From: Neobacillus drentensis NBRC 102427
GTDB taxonomy: Bacteria > Bacillota > Bacilli > Bacillales > Cytobacillaceae
Direction: 5' to 3'
NCBI RefSeq assembly: GCF_001591445.1
Contig: NZ_BCUX01000029.1
Location: 1-64,000, forward strand
DNA: 64,000 nt
Shown here: one piece after another, positions 18,396 through 27,664 of the stretch
Numbering within the stretch: position 1 is the stretch's first letter
Layout: every line of letters begins with the position of its first letter
Translations under genes and position numbers: made by a program
The notes under the pieces: generated by a model
Told to the model about the DNA's origin: nothing
The model's input: the letters and a program-made list of their open reading frames with translations, nothing else
Databases searched by the model: none

Positions 18396-19685
18396 TTGAA
18401 GTTAGAAATAATTAGAAAGATTATTGGTGGAATTCTCCTTGTTTCATTAATTAGCCTAATATTTTTTCAGCCTATACAGCAATACCTTGCAATACCTAAG
18501 ACGATTACAGTTTTTGAAGGACAAGACTATAGTTTTCAAAAGGCTGCACCGGTATCAGCGGCTTTGGGTTCTCACCATTCAAATATCACACTCAATCAAG
18601 AAACACATACGGTTTCAATGAAGGCATCTGAAAATGGCAAAAGTGAAATGCTGTTAGAATTTGCAGGGATTCCGATAAAAAAGGTCGATGTGCATGTCTT
18701 AAAGGATTTTAGGGTTATTCCAGGCGGTCAGTCAATCGGTGTAAAATTAAACACTGTGGGCGTTTTGGTTGTAGGTCACCATTTAATCAATACGATATCG
18801 GGAAAAAAGTCCCCGGGTGAAATTGCAGGAATAAAAATTGGGGATATCATCACAGAAATTAACGGTAATAAAATTGAAAAAATGACAGATGTAGCACCCT
18901 TTGTGCAAGCTGCCGGACAAGAGGGTAAACCTCTTGATATGGTTATTAGTCGAGAGAGTGGAAAAATTACAACAAAATTAACCCCCTTAAAAGACAAAGG
19001 GGAAAACATTTATAAGCTTGGTTTGTATATTAGAGATTCTGCAGCAGGAATTGGGACAATGACCTTTGTCCATCCACAATCTAAAAAATATGGTGCCCTA
19101 GGGCATGTAATTTCAGACATGGATACAAAACAGCCAATCGTTGTTGAAGACGGACAAATTGTTCGGTCTACCGTAACTTCGATTGAAAAGGGAAGTAATG
19201 GGGACCCTGGCGAAAAACTTGCCCGCTTTTCCTCGGACCGTGAAATTGTTGGCAATATCCAAAAGAACAGCCCATTTGGAATTTTTGGAGAAATGGCAAA
19301 AGAATTAAAAAATGGTGTAATGGATAAACCGCTTCCAATCGCATTATCACATCAAGTAAAAGAAGGACCAGCAAAGATTTTAACGGTTGTTAATGATGAC
19401 CGTGTAGAAGAATTTGATATTGAAATTGTCAGCACAATTCCGCAAAAGTTTCCAGCAACCAAAGGCATGGTAATAAAAGTAACCGACCCCAAGCTCCTGA
19501 AGAAAACAGGAGGTATTGTTCAGGGGATGAGCGGTAGCCCAATTATCCAAGATGGAAAACTAATTGGAGCTGTTACACATGTTTTTGTTAATGATCCAAC
19601 CTCAGGATATGGGGTCCACATTGAATGGATGTTAAATGAAGCTGGAATTAACATATATGAAATGCCGAAAAATAAAGCAAGTTAG
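18396..19685 (+). CDS. spoIVB: SpoIVB serine peptidase (sigma-K checkpoint signal)
   Basis: A forespore-made serine protease secreted into the intermembrane space to trigger pro-sigma-K processing. From TTG 18396 it has 429 residues: a transmembrane/signal anchor (about 8-26), a PDZ domain (about 100-200, with [19 protein letters not shown]) and the peptidase domain. Candidate catalytic residues agree with the known SpoIVB triad: His about 237 (GALGH), Asp about 364 (KVTDPKL) and Ser about 381 (GMSGSP). TTG 18396 is preferred over GTG 18387 because the GAGGAG ribosome binding site touches the GTG. Confidence 0.95.
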   Translation: MKLEIIRKIIGGILLVSLISLIFFQPIQQYLAIPKTITVFEGQDYSFQKAAPVSAALGSHHSNITLNQETHTVSMKASENGKSEMLLEFAGIPIKKVDVHVLKDFRVIPGGQSIGVKLNTVGVLVVGHHLINTISGKKSPGEIAGIKIGDIITEINGNKIEKMTDVAPFVQAAGQEGKPLDMVISRESGKITTKLTPLKDKGENIYKLGLYIRDSAAGIGTMTFVHPQSKKYGALGHVISDMDTKQPIVVEDGQIVRSTVTSIEKGSNGDPGEKLARFSSDREIVGNIQKNSPFGIFGEMAKELKNGVMDKPLPIALSHQVKEGPAKILTVVNDDRVEEFDIEIVSTIPQKFPATKGMVIKVTDPKLLKKTGGIVQGMSGSPIIQDGKLIGAVTHVFVNDPTSGYGVHIEWMLNEAGINIYEMPKNKAS

Positions 19686-19697
19686 GACCATTTGGAA

Positions 19698-19729
19698 GCA
19701 AAATAGGATTTCCCTATTTTGCTTTTTTT
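19698..19729 (+). terminator. Terminator after spoIVB
   Basis: GCAAAATAGG (19698-19707), loop ATTTC, CCTATTTTGC (19713-19722), then seven Ts. A perfect 10-base stem. Confidence 0.93.
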
Positions 19730-19737
19730 AAACATTT

Positions 19738-19788
19738 TTCGACAAAAGCAACCCATATTTTGGATATAGCGCGGTTTACGTCGAAAAG
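19738..19788 (+). promoter_or_regulatory. Two upstream 0A-box-like sites before spo0A
   Basis: TTCGACAA (19738-19745) is the exact reverse complement of the Spo0A box core TTGTCGAA. A weaker site, ACGTCGAAAA, lies at about 19779-19788. Together with the box at 19867 they make a three-site arrangement like the autoregulated B. subtilis spo0A control region. Confidence 0.6.
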
Positions 19789-19848
19789 GTGAGAAAAACA
19801 AAGAAAAGTTAAGATTTTATCACTATTTTAAGAAATATTAAAAAAATG

Positions 19849-19876
19849 AGAGGAATTTTTGTTGCATTGTCGAATT
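19849..19876 (+). promoter_or_regulatory. Probable sigma-H promoter of spo0A with 0A box
   Basis: AGGAATT (19851-19857) and GAAT (19872-19875) are 14 bases apart, fitting the sigma-H consensus (RnAGGAWWW, then GAAT). A perfect 0A box TTGTCGAA (19867-19874) overlaps the -10 element. In B. subtilis the sporulation promoter Ps of spo0A is sigma-H dependent and controlled by Spo0A-P. Confidence 0.65.
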
Positions 19877-19968
19877 TCTAATTTAGAATAGAATTAGGAG
19901 ATTAAAACTGATTAGAAATGTAAGTTTTGAAATAGAGCTTATGATTTAAACCTGAGGAGGAACTCGAA

Positions 19969-20760
19969 GTGAAGAAAATTAAAGTTTGTGTAGTTGATGA
20001 CAATCGGGAACTAGTTGGATTATTAGAGGACTTTATTTCGTCCCAAGATGATATGGAAGTTGTAGGGATTGCTCATAATGGACAAGAATGTCTAGAAATG
20101 TTATCAACAACAGACCCTGACGTTTTGGTTTTGGATATCATAATGCCTCATCTCGATGGTTTGGCTGTGCTTGAGCGCCTCCGTGATCTAAAAAAAGGAG
20201 TACTTCCTAATGTTATTATGCTAACTGCTTTTGGCCAGGAAGATGTGACGAAGAAAGCTGTTGAACTTGGTGCATCCTACTTTATTTTGAAACCATTTGA
20301 TATGGAGAATCTAGGAAGCCATATTCGACAAGTTAGCGGAAATAGCAATACATTTACACGAAAGTCAACATCAACTTCTTATCGTTCTCAATCAGAGCAA
20401 AAACCGAAAAATTTGGATGCAAGTATCACGAGCATCATTCATGAAATTGGTGTCCCTGCACATATTAAAGGATACCTCTATTTACGTGAAGCGATCTCAA
20501 TGGTTTATAATGATATCGAACTTTTAGGGTCAATTACGAAAGTGCTGTATCCAGATATCGCTAAAAAATATAATACGACAGCAAGCCGTGTTGAACGAGC
20601 AATCCGTCATGCGATTGAAGTGGCCTGGAGTCGTGGAAACATTGATTCCATTTCAAGCCTTTTCGGATACACAGTCAGCATGACTAAGGCAAAACCAACG
20701 AATTCAGAATTTATCGCCATGGTTGCTGATAAGCTTCGTCTTGAACATAAGGCATCTTGA
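19969..20760 (+). CDS. spo0A: Sporulation master regulator Spo0A
   Basis: A 263-residue response regulator. The N-terminal receiver domain has the acidic pair D10/D11, the phospho-acceptor D56 (VLVLDIIMP) and K108-type LKPFD. A variable linker lies at about 125-145. The C-terminal DNA-binding domain ([46 protein letters not shown]) is nearly invariant in spore formers. It is the end point of the phosphorelay and controls sporulation entry. Start behind GAGGAGG. The start is noted as GTG at 19969. Confidence 0.98.
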   Translation: MKKIKVCVVDDNRELVGLLEDFISSQDDMEVVGIAHNGQECLEMLSTTDPDVLVLDIIMPHLDGLAVLERLRDLKKGVLPNVIMLTAFGQEDVTKKAVELGASYFILKPFDMENLGSHIRQVSGNSNTFTRKSTSTSYRSQSEQKPKNLDASITSIIHEIGVPAHIKGYLYLREAISMVYNDIELLGSITKVLYPDIAKKYNTTASRVERAIRHAIEVAWSRGNIDSISSLFGYTVSMTKAKPTNSEFIAMVADKLRLEHKAS

Positions 20761-20782
20761 AATGAATAATAATAATAATTGT

Positions 20783-20815
20783 AAGCCTTCATCGTAAGAA
20801 ATGAAGGCTTTTTCT
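20783..20815 (+). terminator. Terminator after spo0A
   Basis: AAGCCTTCAT (20783-20792) pairs perfectly with ATGAAGGCTT (20801-20810), followed by a T-rich run. Confidence 0.93.
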
Positions 20816-20857
20816 TTTCCATATAAGCTAAAGGAGTTTTTTACTTTTAGGAATTTG

Positions 20858-20998
20858 TTAATTCTCCTTCTCTTTTTCCAATTCCATAAGTTTTTGGATG
20901 AGAATGTGTTGGGGCATATGCATAAGCTGTTCTAACGGCACATTTAACTTTTTGGAAAGCTTTATTGCTGTTTCTGGTGATAACTGCAATGGTTTCAT
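20858..20998 (-). CDS. Small YycC-like protein, 46 residues
   Basis: A short minus-strand gene starting MKPLQLSPETAIKLSKKLNV and continuing PLEQLMHMPQHILIQKLMELEKEKEN. From memory it resembles the YycC-like small protein family (about 50 residues, SPET and HMPQHI motifs), whose function is unknown. ATG at 20998 has AGAGGA nine bases upstream. It is divergent from the glycerophosphodiesterase, with only 39 bases between the two starts, so each gene's promoter probably overlaps the other gene. The motif pattern and ribosome site support a real gene. Confidence 0.75.
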   Translation of the reverse strand: MKPLQLSPETAIKLSKKLNVPLEQLMHMPQHILIQKLMELEKEKEN

Positions 20999-21037
20999 TA
21001 AAGAATTCCTCTAATTTTGTAGTTGGGAAGTGAAAAT

Positions 21038-21766
21038 ATGACTCAAATTTTTGCACACCGTGGCTACTCGGCTTCATTTGCAGAAAATACACTTGTCGCC
21101 TTTCTTGAAGCAGAAAAAGCCGGTGCAGACGGGGTAGAATTAGATGTTCAATTAACAAAAGACGGCGAATTAGTTGTCATTCATGATGAAAAAGTTGACC
21201 GAACAACAAGCGGGAACGGGTTGGTAAAAGAATTTTTATTTAAGGATCTTAGGAAATTGAATGCCAATAAAAAAAGTACCAAAAAGGAGCCAATACCTAC
21301 TTTAACGGAAGTTTTTGAGTGGCTTACCTCCAATAAATTATTATGTAATATTGAATTAAAAAACGCGTTTTTTCCCTATGAGGGTATGGAAGAAAAAGTT
21401 ATACATCTTATTCGTAAATTTGATTTAATGGATCGGATTATTCTTTCCTCTTTCAATCATTATAGTATAGTTAATTGCTATCGTCTGGCACCTGAAATTG
21501 AAACGGCACCGCTTTTTCTAGAAGGCATCTATATGCCCTGGATCTATTCCCAAGCCATTCGAGCAAAGGGGATACATCCCCGATACTCGACCATGCCTGA
21601 TGATGTGATGATAAATACATTAAATAACGGGATCGCCGTAAGGCCATATACTATTAATAAAGAGACTGATATGCATCGCCTTTTTAAGATAAATTGCACG
21701 GCAATTATTACTGATGACCCAATAAAAGCGTTAAAATTACGAAAACAATATGAAAAGAGACCCTAG
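21038..21766 (+). CDS. Glycerophosphodiester phosphodiesterase (YqiK-like)
   Basis: A 242-residue GDPD-family enzyme that hydrolyses glycerophosphodiesters to glycerol 3-phosphate and an alcohol. The catalytic HRGYSASFAENTLVAF (His about 7) and the metal site GVELDVQLTKDGELVVIHDE are clear; a later NIELK matches the third metal ligand. It has no signal peptide, so it acts in the cytoplasm. ATG 21038 is preferred to TTG 21023 because TGGGAAG lies seven bases before it. B. subtilis YqiK lies in the same neighbourhood. Confidence 0.92.
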   Translation: MTQIFAHRGYSASFAENTLVAFLEAEKAGADGVELDVQLTKDGELVVIHDEKVDRTTSGNGLVKEFLFKDLRKLNANKKSTKKEPIPTLTEVFEWLTSNKLLCNIELKNAFFPYEGMEEKVIHLIRKFDLMDRIILSSFNHYSIVNCYRLAPEIETAPLFLEGIYMPWIYSQAIRAKGIHPRYSTMPDDVMINTLNNGIAVRPYTINKETDMHRLFKINCTAIITDDPIKALKLRKQYEKRP

Positions 21767-21780
21767 AGGCCTCTTTTTAT
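21755..21780. terminator. Imperfect bidirectional hairpin between converging genes
   Basis: AAAAGAGACC and AGGCCTCTTTTT pair with one mismatch around CTAG. T-runs on both strands would serve the phosphodiesterase (plus) and the DUF2627 gene (minus). Confidence 0.6.
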
Positions 21781-22016
21781 TTTGTATTTTTAAACCTTTT
21801 TTGTACCTTGCTTCTTTTCCGGTCTCGATGAAAGATAAATCCTGCCACAAAGCCTAGACCGCCAACAAAAAAGATTAATCCAGAAAGAAATTGAAACAAT
21901 AAGTTAGGGAATGAGGATTGCAAAATCCCGAATAACATATCACGCATTAATTTAATACCAACAGCAGCCAAAGCACCAGGAATCAATACAATGATGAGGG
22001 CAATAATTCGTTTCAT
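21777..22016 (-). CDS. yqzF: DUF2627 membrane protein (YqzF-like)
   Basis: A 79-residue protein with two hydrophobic helices (about 3-23, IIALIIVLIPGALAAVGIKL, and about 42-63, FLSGLIFFVGGLGFVAGFIF) and a basic C terminus (HRDRKRSKVQKRFK). It matches the DUF2627 family, YqzF in B. subtilis, which lies beside bkdR there too. Function unknown. ATG 22016 is chosen because GGAAGG lies seven bases upstream; the open frame reaches 22037. Confidence 0.85.
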   Translation of the reverse strand: MKRIIALIIVLIPGALAAVGIKLMRDMLFGILQSSFPNLLFQFLSGLIFFVGGLGFVAGFIFHRDRKRSKVQKRFKNTK

Positions 22017-22102
22017 ACTTAATCCTTCCAATATCAAATTTTACTGTAATATCAGTCATAATTAGATTATATCTCATGAAAATATAATTACCTAGATATT
22101 AT

Positions 22103-22131
22103 TTGTCAAGGACTGTGTTAGGGTATAAAAT
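22103..22131 (+). promoter_or_regulatory. Probable sigma-A promoter of bkdR
   Basis: TTGTCA (22103-22108), 17-base spacer, TAAAAT (22126-22131), about 70 bases before the bkdR start. Confidence 0.55.
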
Positions 22132-22199
22132 AGTAATGAAAAAAGTTGCATATTTTTCTGAAGATGATATGAAAAAAATTTCTTTAAGGGGTAGAAAAA

Positions 22200-24275
22200 A
22201 TGCAAAATGTCATGATTGTTGGTGCTGGAAAAGGTGGTACGGCAATCTTAAAGATCTTAAATGAATCAGAGGTATTAAAGGTTGATGCTGTTATCGACCG
22301 GAACCCGGAAGCGCCAGGTGTTTTATTAGCACAAGCAGAAGGGATCAAAACAGGGGAAGACTGGTATCCTTTTTTAACAGAACCAATTGATATCATCATT
22401 GAAGTAACAGGTAGTGACACTGTTTTTCAGGAGATTAGAAAAGCTAAAAATCAAAAGACCGTTCTAATTCCCGGAAGTGTGGCGTTTCTAGTTGCTAAGA
22501 TTATGCAAGAAAAAGAAGAACTAATCGAAAAGCATAAAAATGAATCTTACCAGCAGGAATTAATCTTTAATGCGTCTAATGATGGAATGGTGGTAATTGA
22601 TAAGGATAGAAAAGTCATTTTATTCAATAAAAGGGCACAAGAAATAATGGGTGTAAAGAGAGAGCAGGCGATTGGGAAATATGTCGTTGAAGTTATTCCA
22701 ACCACAAGACTGCCTTTAATTCTAGAAACAAGAAGAATTGAAGCCAACCAAGAAATGGTTCTAGATAATGACCGAAAAATCATAACAACCCGTATTCCAA
22801 TTATCGAGGAAAATGGGACCTTGATAGGTGCTTTTGCTGTATTTAAAGATATTACTGAGGTTGTTAATCTTGCTGAAGAACTTACGGATTTAAAGGAAAT
22901 TCAAACGATGCTGCAAGCGATTATCCATTCTAGTGATGATGCCATTTCTGTTGTGGATGAAACTGGCAGAGGTATCCTTATTAATCCGGCATACTCCCGT
23001 ATTACCGGGCTTACGCATGATCAGATTATTGGCCAACCAGCCACAGCTGATATCTCTGAAGGTGAAAGTATGCATATGAAGGTGCTGCAAACAAAGAGAG
23101 CTGTACGAGGTGTACCGATGAGAGTGGGGCCAAACAAACGTGAAGTTATTGTAAATGTCGCTCCAATTATTGTAAAAGGGAAATTAAAAGGCAGTGTTGG
23201 TGTTATTCATGATATGTCCGAAATCAAATCACTGAATCGAGAATTGAACCGAGCCAGGGAATTGATCCGCAAGCTCGAAGCGAAATACACCTTTGAGGAT
23301 ATTATTGGTCAATCGGATGAAATGATGCTTGCAATCGAGCAAGCCAAACTAGGAGCAAAAACTCCTGCTACCGTCCTTCTTCGCGGGGAATCAGGAACAG
23401 GGAAGGAACTGTTTGCACATGCTATACATAATGCGAGCGACCGTAAATATAACAAATTTATCCGGGTCAATTGCGCAGCTATATCAGAAACATTGTTGGA
23501 AAGTGAACTATTTGGATATGAGGAAGGCGCTTTTTCCGGTGCAATGAGAGGTGGAAAAAGAGGTTTTTTCGAAGAAGCTAATAATGGCAGTATCTTTCTC
23601 GACGAAATTGGTGAACTTCCAGTTAATACACAAGCAAAATTGCTTAGGGTTCTTCAGGAAAAAGAAATTGTCCGAGTCGGTGGGACAAAGCCAATTTCCA
23701 TTAATGTTAGGATTATTGCGGCAACTAATGTCAATTTAGAAAAGGGTATTGCTAAAGGCTCCTTTCGGGAAGACTTATATTATCGTTTAAATCGTATGCC
23801 AATACACATTCCGCCGTTAAGGAAACGAAAAGAGGAGATTCCTCTTTTAAATGAGAGGCTTATTCAAAAGATCAGTCAGGATTATGGAAGGAATGTAGAA
23901 GGAATTACATCAGCTGCACTAAAACAAATAATGGATTATGACTGGCCGGGAAACGTACGGGAATTGGAAAATATTCTTGGCAGAGCAATCATTTTTATGC
24001 AGTATAATGAGACCCTTATTGATGTACAACACTTACCAGAATTAAAAAATAAAAAAACCACAAACGAGTCTTCTGTAAGCCATAGTAATGATTCCTTTGT
24101 GATAGACCGTTCCTTATCGGATTTAATGGATGAATATGAGGGGAAAATTATCAAGCAGACACTAATTAGATTAAATGGAAATAAGACATTAACAGCAAAA
24201 ATGCTGGGATTGTCCGTAAGGAATTTATATTATAAGCTTGAAAAATACAATATTGAAAAGAATAGCATGCAATAA
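22200..24275 (+). CDS. bkdR: Sigma-54-dependent activator BkdR
   Basis: A 691-residue enhancer-binding protein, about the size of B. subtilis BkdR. Order: an N-terminal Rossmann-like segment ([16 protein letters not shown], about 5-100), two PAS domains (about 120-225 and 240-345), a sigma-54 AAA+ domain (Walker A GESGTGKE, loop GAFSGA, Walker [11 protein letters not shown]) and a C-terminal Fis-type helix-turn-helix ([22 protein letters not shown]). It should activate the ptb-bkdB operon downstream. The sigma-54 contact loop reads GAFSGA instead of the usual GAFTGA, a conservative change. Confidence 0.95.
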   Translation: MQNVMIVGAGKGGTAILKILNESEVLKVDAVIDRNPEAPGVLLAQAEGIKTGEDWYPFLTEPIDIIIEVTGSDTVFQEIRKAKNQKTVLIPGSVAFLVAKIMQEKEELIEKHKNESYQQELIFNASNDGMVVIDKDRKVILFNKRAQEIMGVKREQAIGKYVVEVIPTTRLPLILETRRIEANQEMVLDNDRKIITTRIPIIEENGTLIGAFAVFKDITEVVNLAEELTDLKEIQTMLQAIIHSSDDAISVVDETGRGILINPAYSRITGLTHDQIIGQPATADISEGESMHMKVLQTKRAVRGVPMRVGPNKREVIVNVAPIIVKGKLKGSVGVIHDMSEIKSLNRELNRARELIRKLEAKYTFEDIIGQSDEMMLAIEQAKLGAKTPATVLLRGESGTGKELFAHAIHNASDRKYNKFIRVNCAAISETLLESELFGYEEGAFSGAMRGGKRGFFEEANNGSIFLDEIGELPVNTQAKLLRVLQEKEIVRVGGTKPISINVRIIAATNVNLEKGIAKGSFREDLYYRLNRMPIHIPPLRKRKEEIPLLNERLIQKISQDYGRNVEGITSAALKQIMDYDWPGNVRELENILGRAIIFMQYNETLIDVQHLPELKNKKTTNESSVSHSNDSFVIDRSLSDLMDEYEGKIIKQTLIRLNGNKTLTAKMLGLSVRNLYYKLEKYNIEKNSMQ

Positions 24276-24342
24276 ATTTCATACTACGAAAAAAAATGCG
24301 CATTAAAAATTGGATAATAAAGCGTTTTCATGGATATTGAAT

Positions 24343-24359
24343 TTGGCACAGAAATTGCA
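24343..24359 (+). promoter_or_regulatory. Sigma-54 promoter of the ptb-bkd operon
   Basis: TTGGCAC (24343-24349), five bases, TTGCA (24355-24359): a perfect match to the -24/-12 consensus of sigma-54 (SigL). It lies between the gene for the sigma-54 activator BkdR and ptb. Transcription would start near 24370. The small palindrome AATGCGCATT (24295-24304) upstream could be part of an activator site, but this is speculative. Confidence 0.92.
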
Positions 24360-24407
24360 TATTTTATTATGGGAGTTACAGTAGTAGGAGAAAGGGTTGA
24401 TGACAAC

Positions 24408-25313
24408 TTGTTGCTTGATTCACTAATTAACAAAGCAGCCCAAGGAAGTTCAAACACTGTGGCAGTTGTAGCTGCCGAAGATTTAGAAGTCATTGAAGCT
24501 GTCATAGCTGCATTGGACCAAAATCTCGCCAAATTTATGCTGTTTGGGGACAAAGTGAAGATTAATTCTATTATTGAATCGAAAAAACATCAAAACATGA
24601 GCGGTGATTGTTTAAAAGTTATCCACGCTGATTCGACTGCTGAAGCGGCAGAGTTAGCAGTGAAGGCAGTTTTTAACAAAGAAGCGAGTGTCTTGATGAA
24701 AGGGAACATTCCAACCAATATTTTCTTAAAAGCTGTTTTGAATAAGAATTTTGGGCTTAGAACTGGAAATGTTTTATCACATATTGCTGTATTTGAGGTC
24801 CATGGCTTCAATCGTTTTACGATAATAACTGACGCAGCCATGAATATTGCTCCCGATTTAGAACAAAAAGCACAAATTATTAGAAATGCGGTTACCCTTG
24901 CGAGGTCAATCGGCATAGATATGCCTAAAGTGGCCCCCATTGCTGCAGTGGAAGTAGTTAATCCAGCTATGCAGGCTACTTTAGATGCAGCGGCATTAAC
25001 TGTAATGAATAAGCGAGGACAAATCTCAGACTGTATTGTAGATGGACCGTTAGGCTTAGATAATGCCATATCAACTCTTGCTGCTGAACACAAAGGGATT
25101 CATAGTGAAGTGGCAGGAAATGCAGATATTTTATTAGTACCAACCATCGAAGTAGGCAATGCATTATATAAATCATTAATATATTTCGCAAATGCAAAAG
25201 TTGGGGCAATAATTGCCGGGGCAAGCGCACCAATTGTTTTAACATCCAGGGCTGATACGGCTGAAAGTAAGCTTTATTCTCTTGCACTAGCGTTATGTTG
25301 CACAACAAAATAG
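24408..25313 (+). CDS. ptb: Phosphate butyryltransferase
   Basis: A 301-residue Ptb that converts butyryl-CoA or branched acyl-CoA plus phosphate to acyl-phosphate. Motifs: VLMKGNIPTNIFLKAVLNK, DAAMNIAPDL, DGPLGLDNAIS and GNADILLVPTIE. The open frame extends to 24330, but that overlaps the sigma-54 promoter. The N terminus aligns residue for residue with B. subtilis (MKLKDLI) if TTG 24408 is used, with GGAGAAAGGG about 11 bases upstream. TTG 24411 or ATG 24369 are less likely. First gene of the bkd operon. Confidence 0.93.
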   Translation: MLLDSLINKAAQGSSNTVAVVAAEDLEVIEAVIAALDQNLAKFMLFGDKVKINSIIESKKHQNMSGDCLKVIHADSTAEAAELAVKAVFNKEASVLMKGNIPTNIFLKAVLNKNFGLRTGNVLSHIAVFEVHGFNRFTIITDAAMNIAPDLEQKAQIIRNAVTLARSIGIDMPKVAPIAAVEVVNPAMQATLDAAALTVMNKRGQISDCIVDGPLGLDNAISTLAAEHKGIHSEVAGNADILLVPTIEVGNALYKSLIYFANAKVGAIIAGASAPIVLTSRADTAESKLYSLALALCCTTK

Positions 25314-25342
25314 ATATTCACTAACCCGAGGAGGAATTACCC

Positions 25343-26446
25343 ATGGAAATTTTCAAGTACTTAGAACAATACGATTATGAGCAAGTGGTATTTTGTCAGG
25401 ATAAACAATCTGGATTAAAAGCAATTATTGCGATTCATGATACAACACTAGGTCCTGCGTTGGGCGGAACTCGTATGTGGACTTATGCCTCTGAAGAAGC
25501 AGCAATTGAGGATGCACTACGCCTAGCAAAAGGAATGACTTATAAGAATGCGGCGGCAGGATTAAATCTTGGCGGCGGTAAAACCGTAATCATCGGTGAT
25601 CCGAGAAAAGATAAGAATGAAGCAATGTTTCGTGCCTTTGGCCGTTATATCCAAGGACTAAACGGCAGATATATTACAGCAGAAGATGTAGGAACAACCG
25701 TTGCAGATATGGATTTAATTCATGAAGAGACAGATTTCGTAACCGGGATTTCTCCAGCCTTTGGTTCTTCAGGCAATCCTTCCCCTGTAACTGCTTTCGG
25801 AGTATACCGCGGAATGAAGGCGGCTGCGAAAGAAGCGTTTGGAACTGATTCGCTTGAAGGAAAAGTTGTGGCTATTCAGGGTGTTGGAAATGTAGCCTAT
25901 ACGCTATGCGAATATTTACATGAAGAAGGAGCTCAACTCATTGTAACGGACATTAATAAAGAGGCTGTAAACCGTGCAGTAGAAGCATTTGGTGCACTTG
26001 CGGTAGATCCTGATGAAATTTATGGTGTGGAATGTGATATCTATGCACCTTGTGCATTAGGTGCAACAATCAATGATGAAACGATTCCGCAACTAAAGGC
26101 AAAAGTTATTGCCGGTTCGGCTAACAATCAATTAAAAGATACTCGTCACGGTGATATCATCCACGAAATGGGAATTGTTTATGCTCCAGATTATGTTATT
26201 AATGCGGGCGGGGTAATCAATGTTGCGGATGAACTCTATGGTTACAATCAAGAACGGGCAATGAAAAAAGTGGAACAGCTATATGGGACGATTGAAAAAA
26301 TAATCGAAATTTCAAAACGTGATGGCATTCCGACTTACGTAGCAGCGGACCGGATGGCAGAAGAAAGAATTGCAAGAATCCGTAATTCACGTAGCCAATT
26401 CCTCCAAAATGGCCACCATATCTTAAGTCATAGAATTTCTAGATAG
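25343..26446 (+). CDS. bcd: Leucine (branched-chain amino acid) dehydrogenase
   Basis: A 367-residue Glu/Leu/Phe/Val dehydrogenase that deaminates Leu, Val and Ile to 2-oxo acids with NAD. The catalytic-lysine region is [24 protein letters not shown] (about 68-91); the NAD loop is [20 protein letters not shown] behind GAGGAGG, 29 bases after ptb. It supplies substrate to the Bkd complex encoded downstream. Confidence 0.97.
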   Translation: MEIFKYLEQYDYEQVVFCQDKQSGLKAIIAIHDTTLGPALGGTRMWTYASEEAAIEDALRLAKGMTYKNAAAGLNLGGGKTVIIGDPRKDKNEAMFRAFGRYIQGLNGRYITAEDVGTTVADMDLIHEETDFVTGISPAFGSSGNPSPVTAFGVYRGMKAAAKEAFGTDSLEGKVVAIQGVGNVAYTLCEYLHEEGAQLIVTDINKEAVNRAVEAFGALAVDPDEIYGVECDIYAPCALGATINDETIPQLKAKVIAGSANNQLKDTRHGDIIHEMGIVYAPDYVINAGGVINVADELYGYNQERAMKKVEQLYGTIEKIIEISKRDGIPTYVAADRMAEERIARIRNSRSQFLQNGHHILSHRISR

Positions 26447-26475
26447 AACTTTTTACAAAAATAGGCCTTACAGAG

Positions 26476-26500
26476 CGCTGAATGGGAATTCAGCGTCTTT
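26476..26500 (+). other. Intercistronic hairpin between bcd and buk
   Basis: CGCTGAAT (26476-26483), loop GGGA shared with the stem end, ATTCAGCG (26488-26495), then TCTTTGCTTT. The stem is perfect but there is no proper T-run, so it is more likely an mRNA-stabilising or weakly attenuating structure than a terminator. Confidence 0.55.
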
Positions 26501-26539
26501 GCTTTCATAAAGCGAATTTCCTAAATGGAGGTCAATGCG

Positions 26540-27643
26540 TTGCAAGATAATGAATATCGAATTCTCGTCATCAACCCCGGTTCGACATCCACTAAGATTG
26601 GAGTCTTCGATAATGATATTTCGATCTTTGAAAAAACAATCCGCCATGAGGCAGAAATAATTAATACTTTTTCAAATATTATTGATCAATATGATTTTAG
26701 AAGAACCATAATTTTGGAAATACTGGAGCATGAAGGGATAAATATATCCACACTATCGGCTGTATGTGGACGTGGGGGGTTGCTCCGACCAATTGAAGGG
26801 GGGACCTATCCGGTTAATGATGTGATGCAAAAGGATTTGCGGTCGGGTTTTGCTGGACAGCACGCTTCTAATTTAGGCGGAATCATTGCCTTCGAAATCG
26901 CATCCGGATTAAATATTCCCTCTTTTATCGTTGATCCAGTTGTTGTGGATGAGCTTGAACCACTTGCAAGAATTTCCGGTTTTTCCTTAATTGAAAGGAA
27001 AAGTATTTTTCACGCCCTGAATCAAAAAGCAGTCGCAAGAAGGGTAGCAAAGGAATTAGGAAAAAAATACACCGACTTAAATTTAATTGTGACCCATATG
27101 GGTGGTGGGATTACTGTTGGTGCCCATCAGCATGGTAAAGTCATTGATGTTAATAACGGCCTTCATGGAGATGGGCCTTTTAGTCCTGAACGGGCTGGAA
27201 CCGTGCCGGTCGGGGATTTAGTAGCACTTTGTTATTCTGGTGAATATTATCGTGAAGAAATAATGAAGATGCTTGTTGGCCAAGGTGGCCTTGTTGGTTA
27301 CCTTGGAACCAATGATGCGGTAAAGGTAGAACAAAGAATAGCATCTGGTGATGATGTGGCAAAGCTTGTGTTTGAGGCAATGGCCTATCAAGTAGCAAAG
27401 GAAATCGGGGCTGCTAGTGCAGTATTATCAGGAAAAGTAGATGCAATTATTCTGACTGGCGGCCTTGCCTACGGGAAAGGATTTGTGAAATCAATCACCG
27501 ATAGAATAAATTGGATTGCAGATGTTATCGTTCAGCCGGGAGAAAACGAACTACAAGCGTTAGCTGAAGGAGCCCTTCGAGTTTTACGTGGGGAAGAAGA
27601 GGCAAAGGTTTATCCCGGGAATTTTAAAATAGCGAAAATTTAA
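26540..27643 (+). CDS. buk: Butyrate kinase
   Basis: A 367-residue acetokinase-family enzyme that makes ATP from butyryl or branched acyl-phosphate. The N-terminal [17 protein letters not shown], then [23 protein letters not shown] and [11 protein letters not shown] are diagnostic. TTG 26540 is preferred because GGAGGT (26527-26532) lies seven bases before it; ATG 26525 would lie upstream of that site. Together with Ptb it conserves energy from branched-chain acyl-CoAs. Confidence 0.95.
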   Translation: MQDNEYRILVINPGSTSTKIGVFDNDISIFEKTIRHEAEIINTFSNIIDQYDFRRTIILEILEHEGINISTLSAVCGRGGLLRPIEGGTYPVNDVMQKDLRSGFAGQHASNLGGIIAFEIASGLNIPSFIVDPVVVDELEPLARISGFSLIERKSIFHALNQKAVARRVAKELGKKYTDLNLIVTHMGGGITVGAHQHGKVIDVNNGLHGDGPFSPERAGTVPVGDLVALCYSGEYYREEIMKMLVGQGGLVGYLGTNDAVKVEQRIASGDDVAKLVFEAMAYQVAKEIGAASAVLSGKVDAIILTGGLAYGKGFVKSITDRINWIADVIVQPGENELQALAEGALRVLRGEEEAKVYPGNFKIAKI

Positions 27644-27664
27644 GGTATATAGGGAGGAAAAAAA

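Noticed and set aside
20847..21158. 103-residue minus-strand frame
   Set aside because: It overlaps the phosphodiesterase start and lies out of frame with the better supported 46-residue gene at 20858-20998.
24295..24304. Palindrome AATGCGCATT as a BkdR activator site
   Set aside because: Only 10 bases, a single copy, and nearer the -24 element than usual enhancer sites; kept only as a remark on the promoter.
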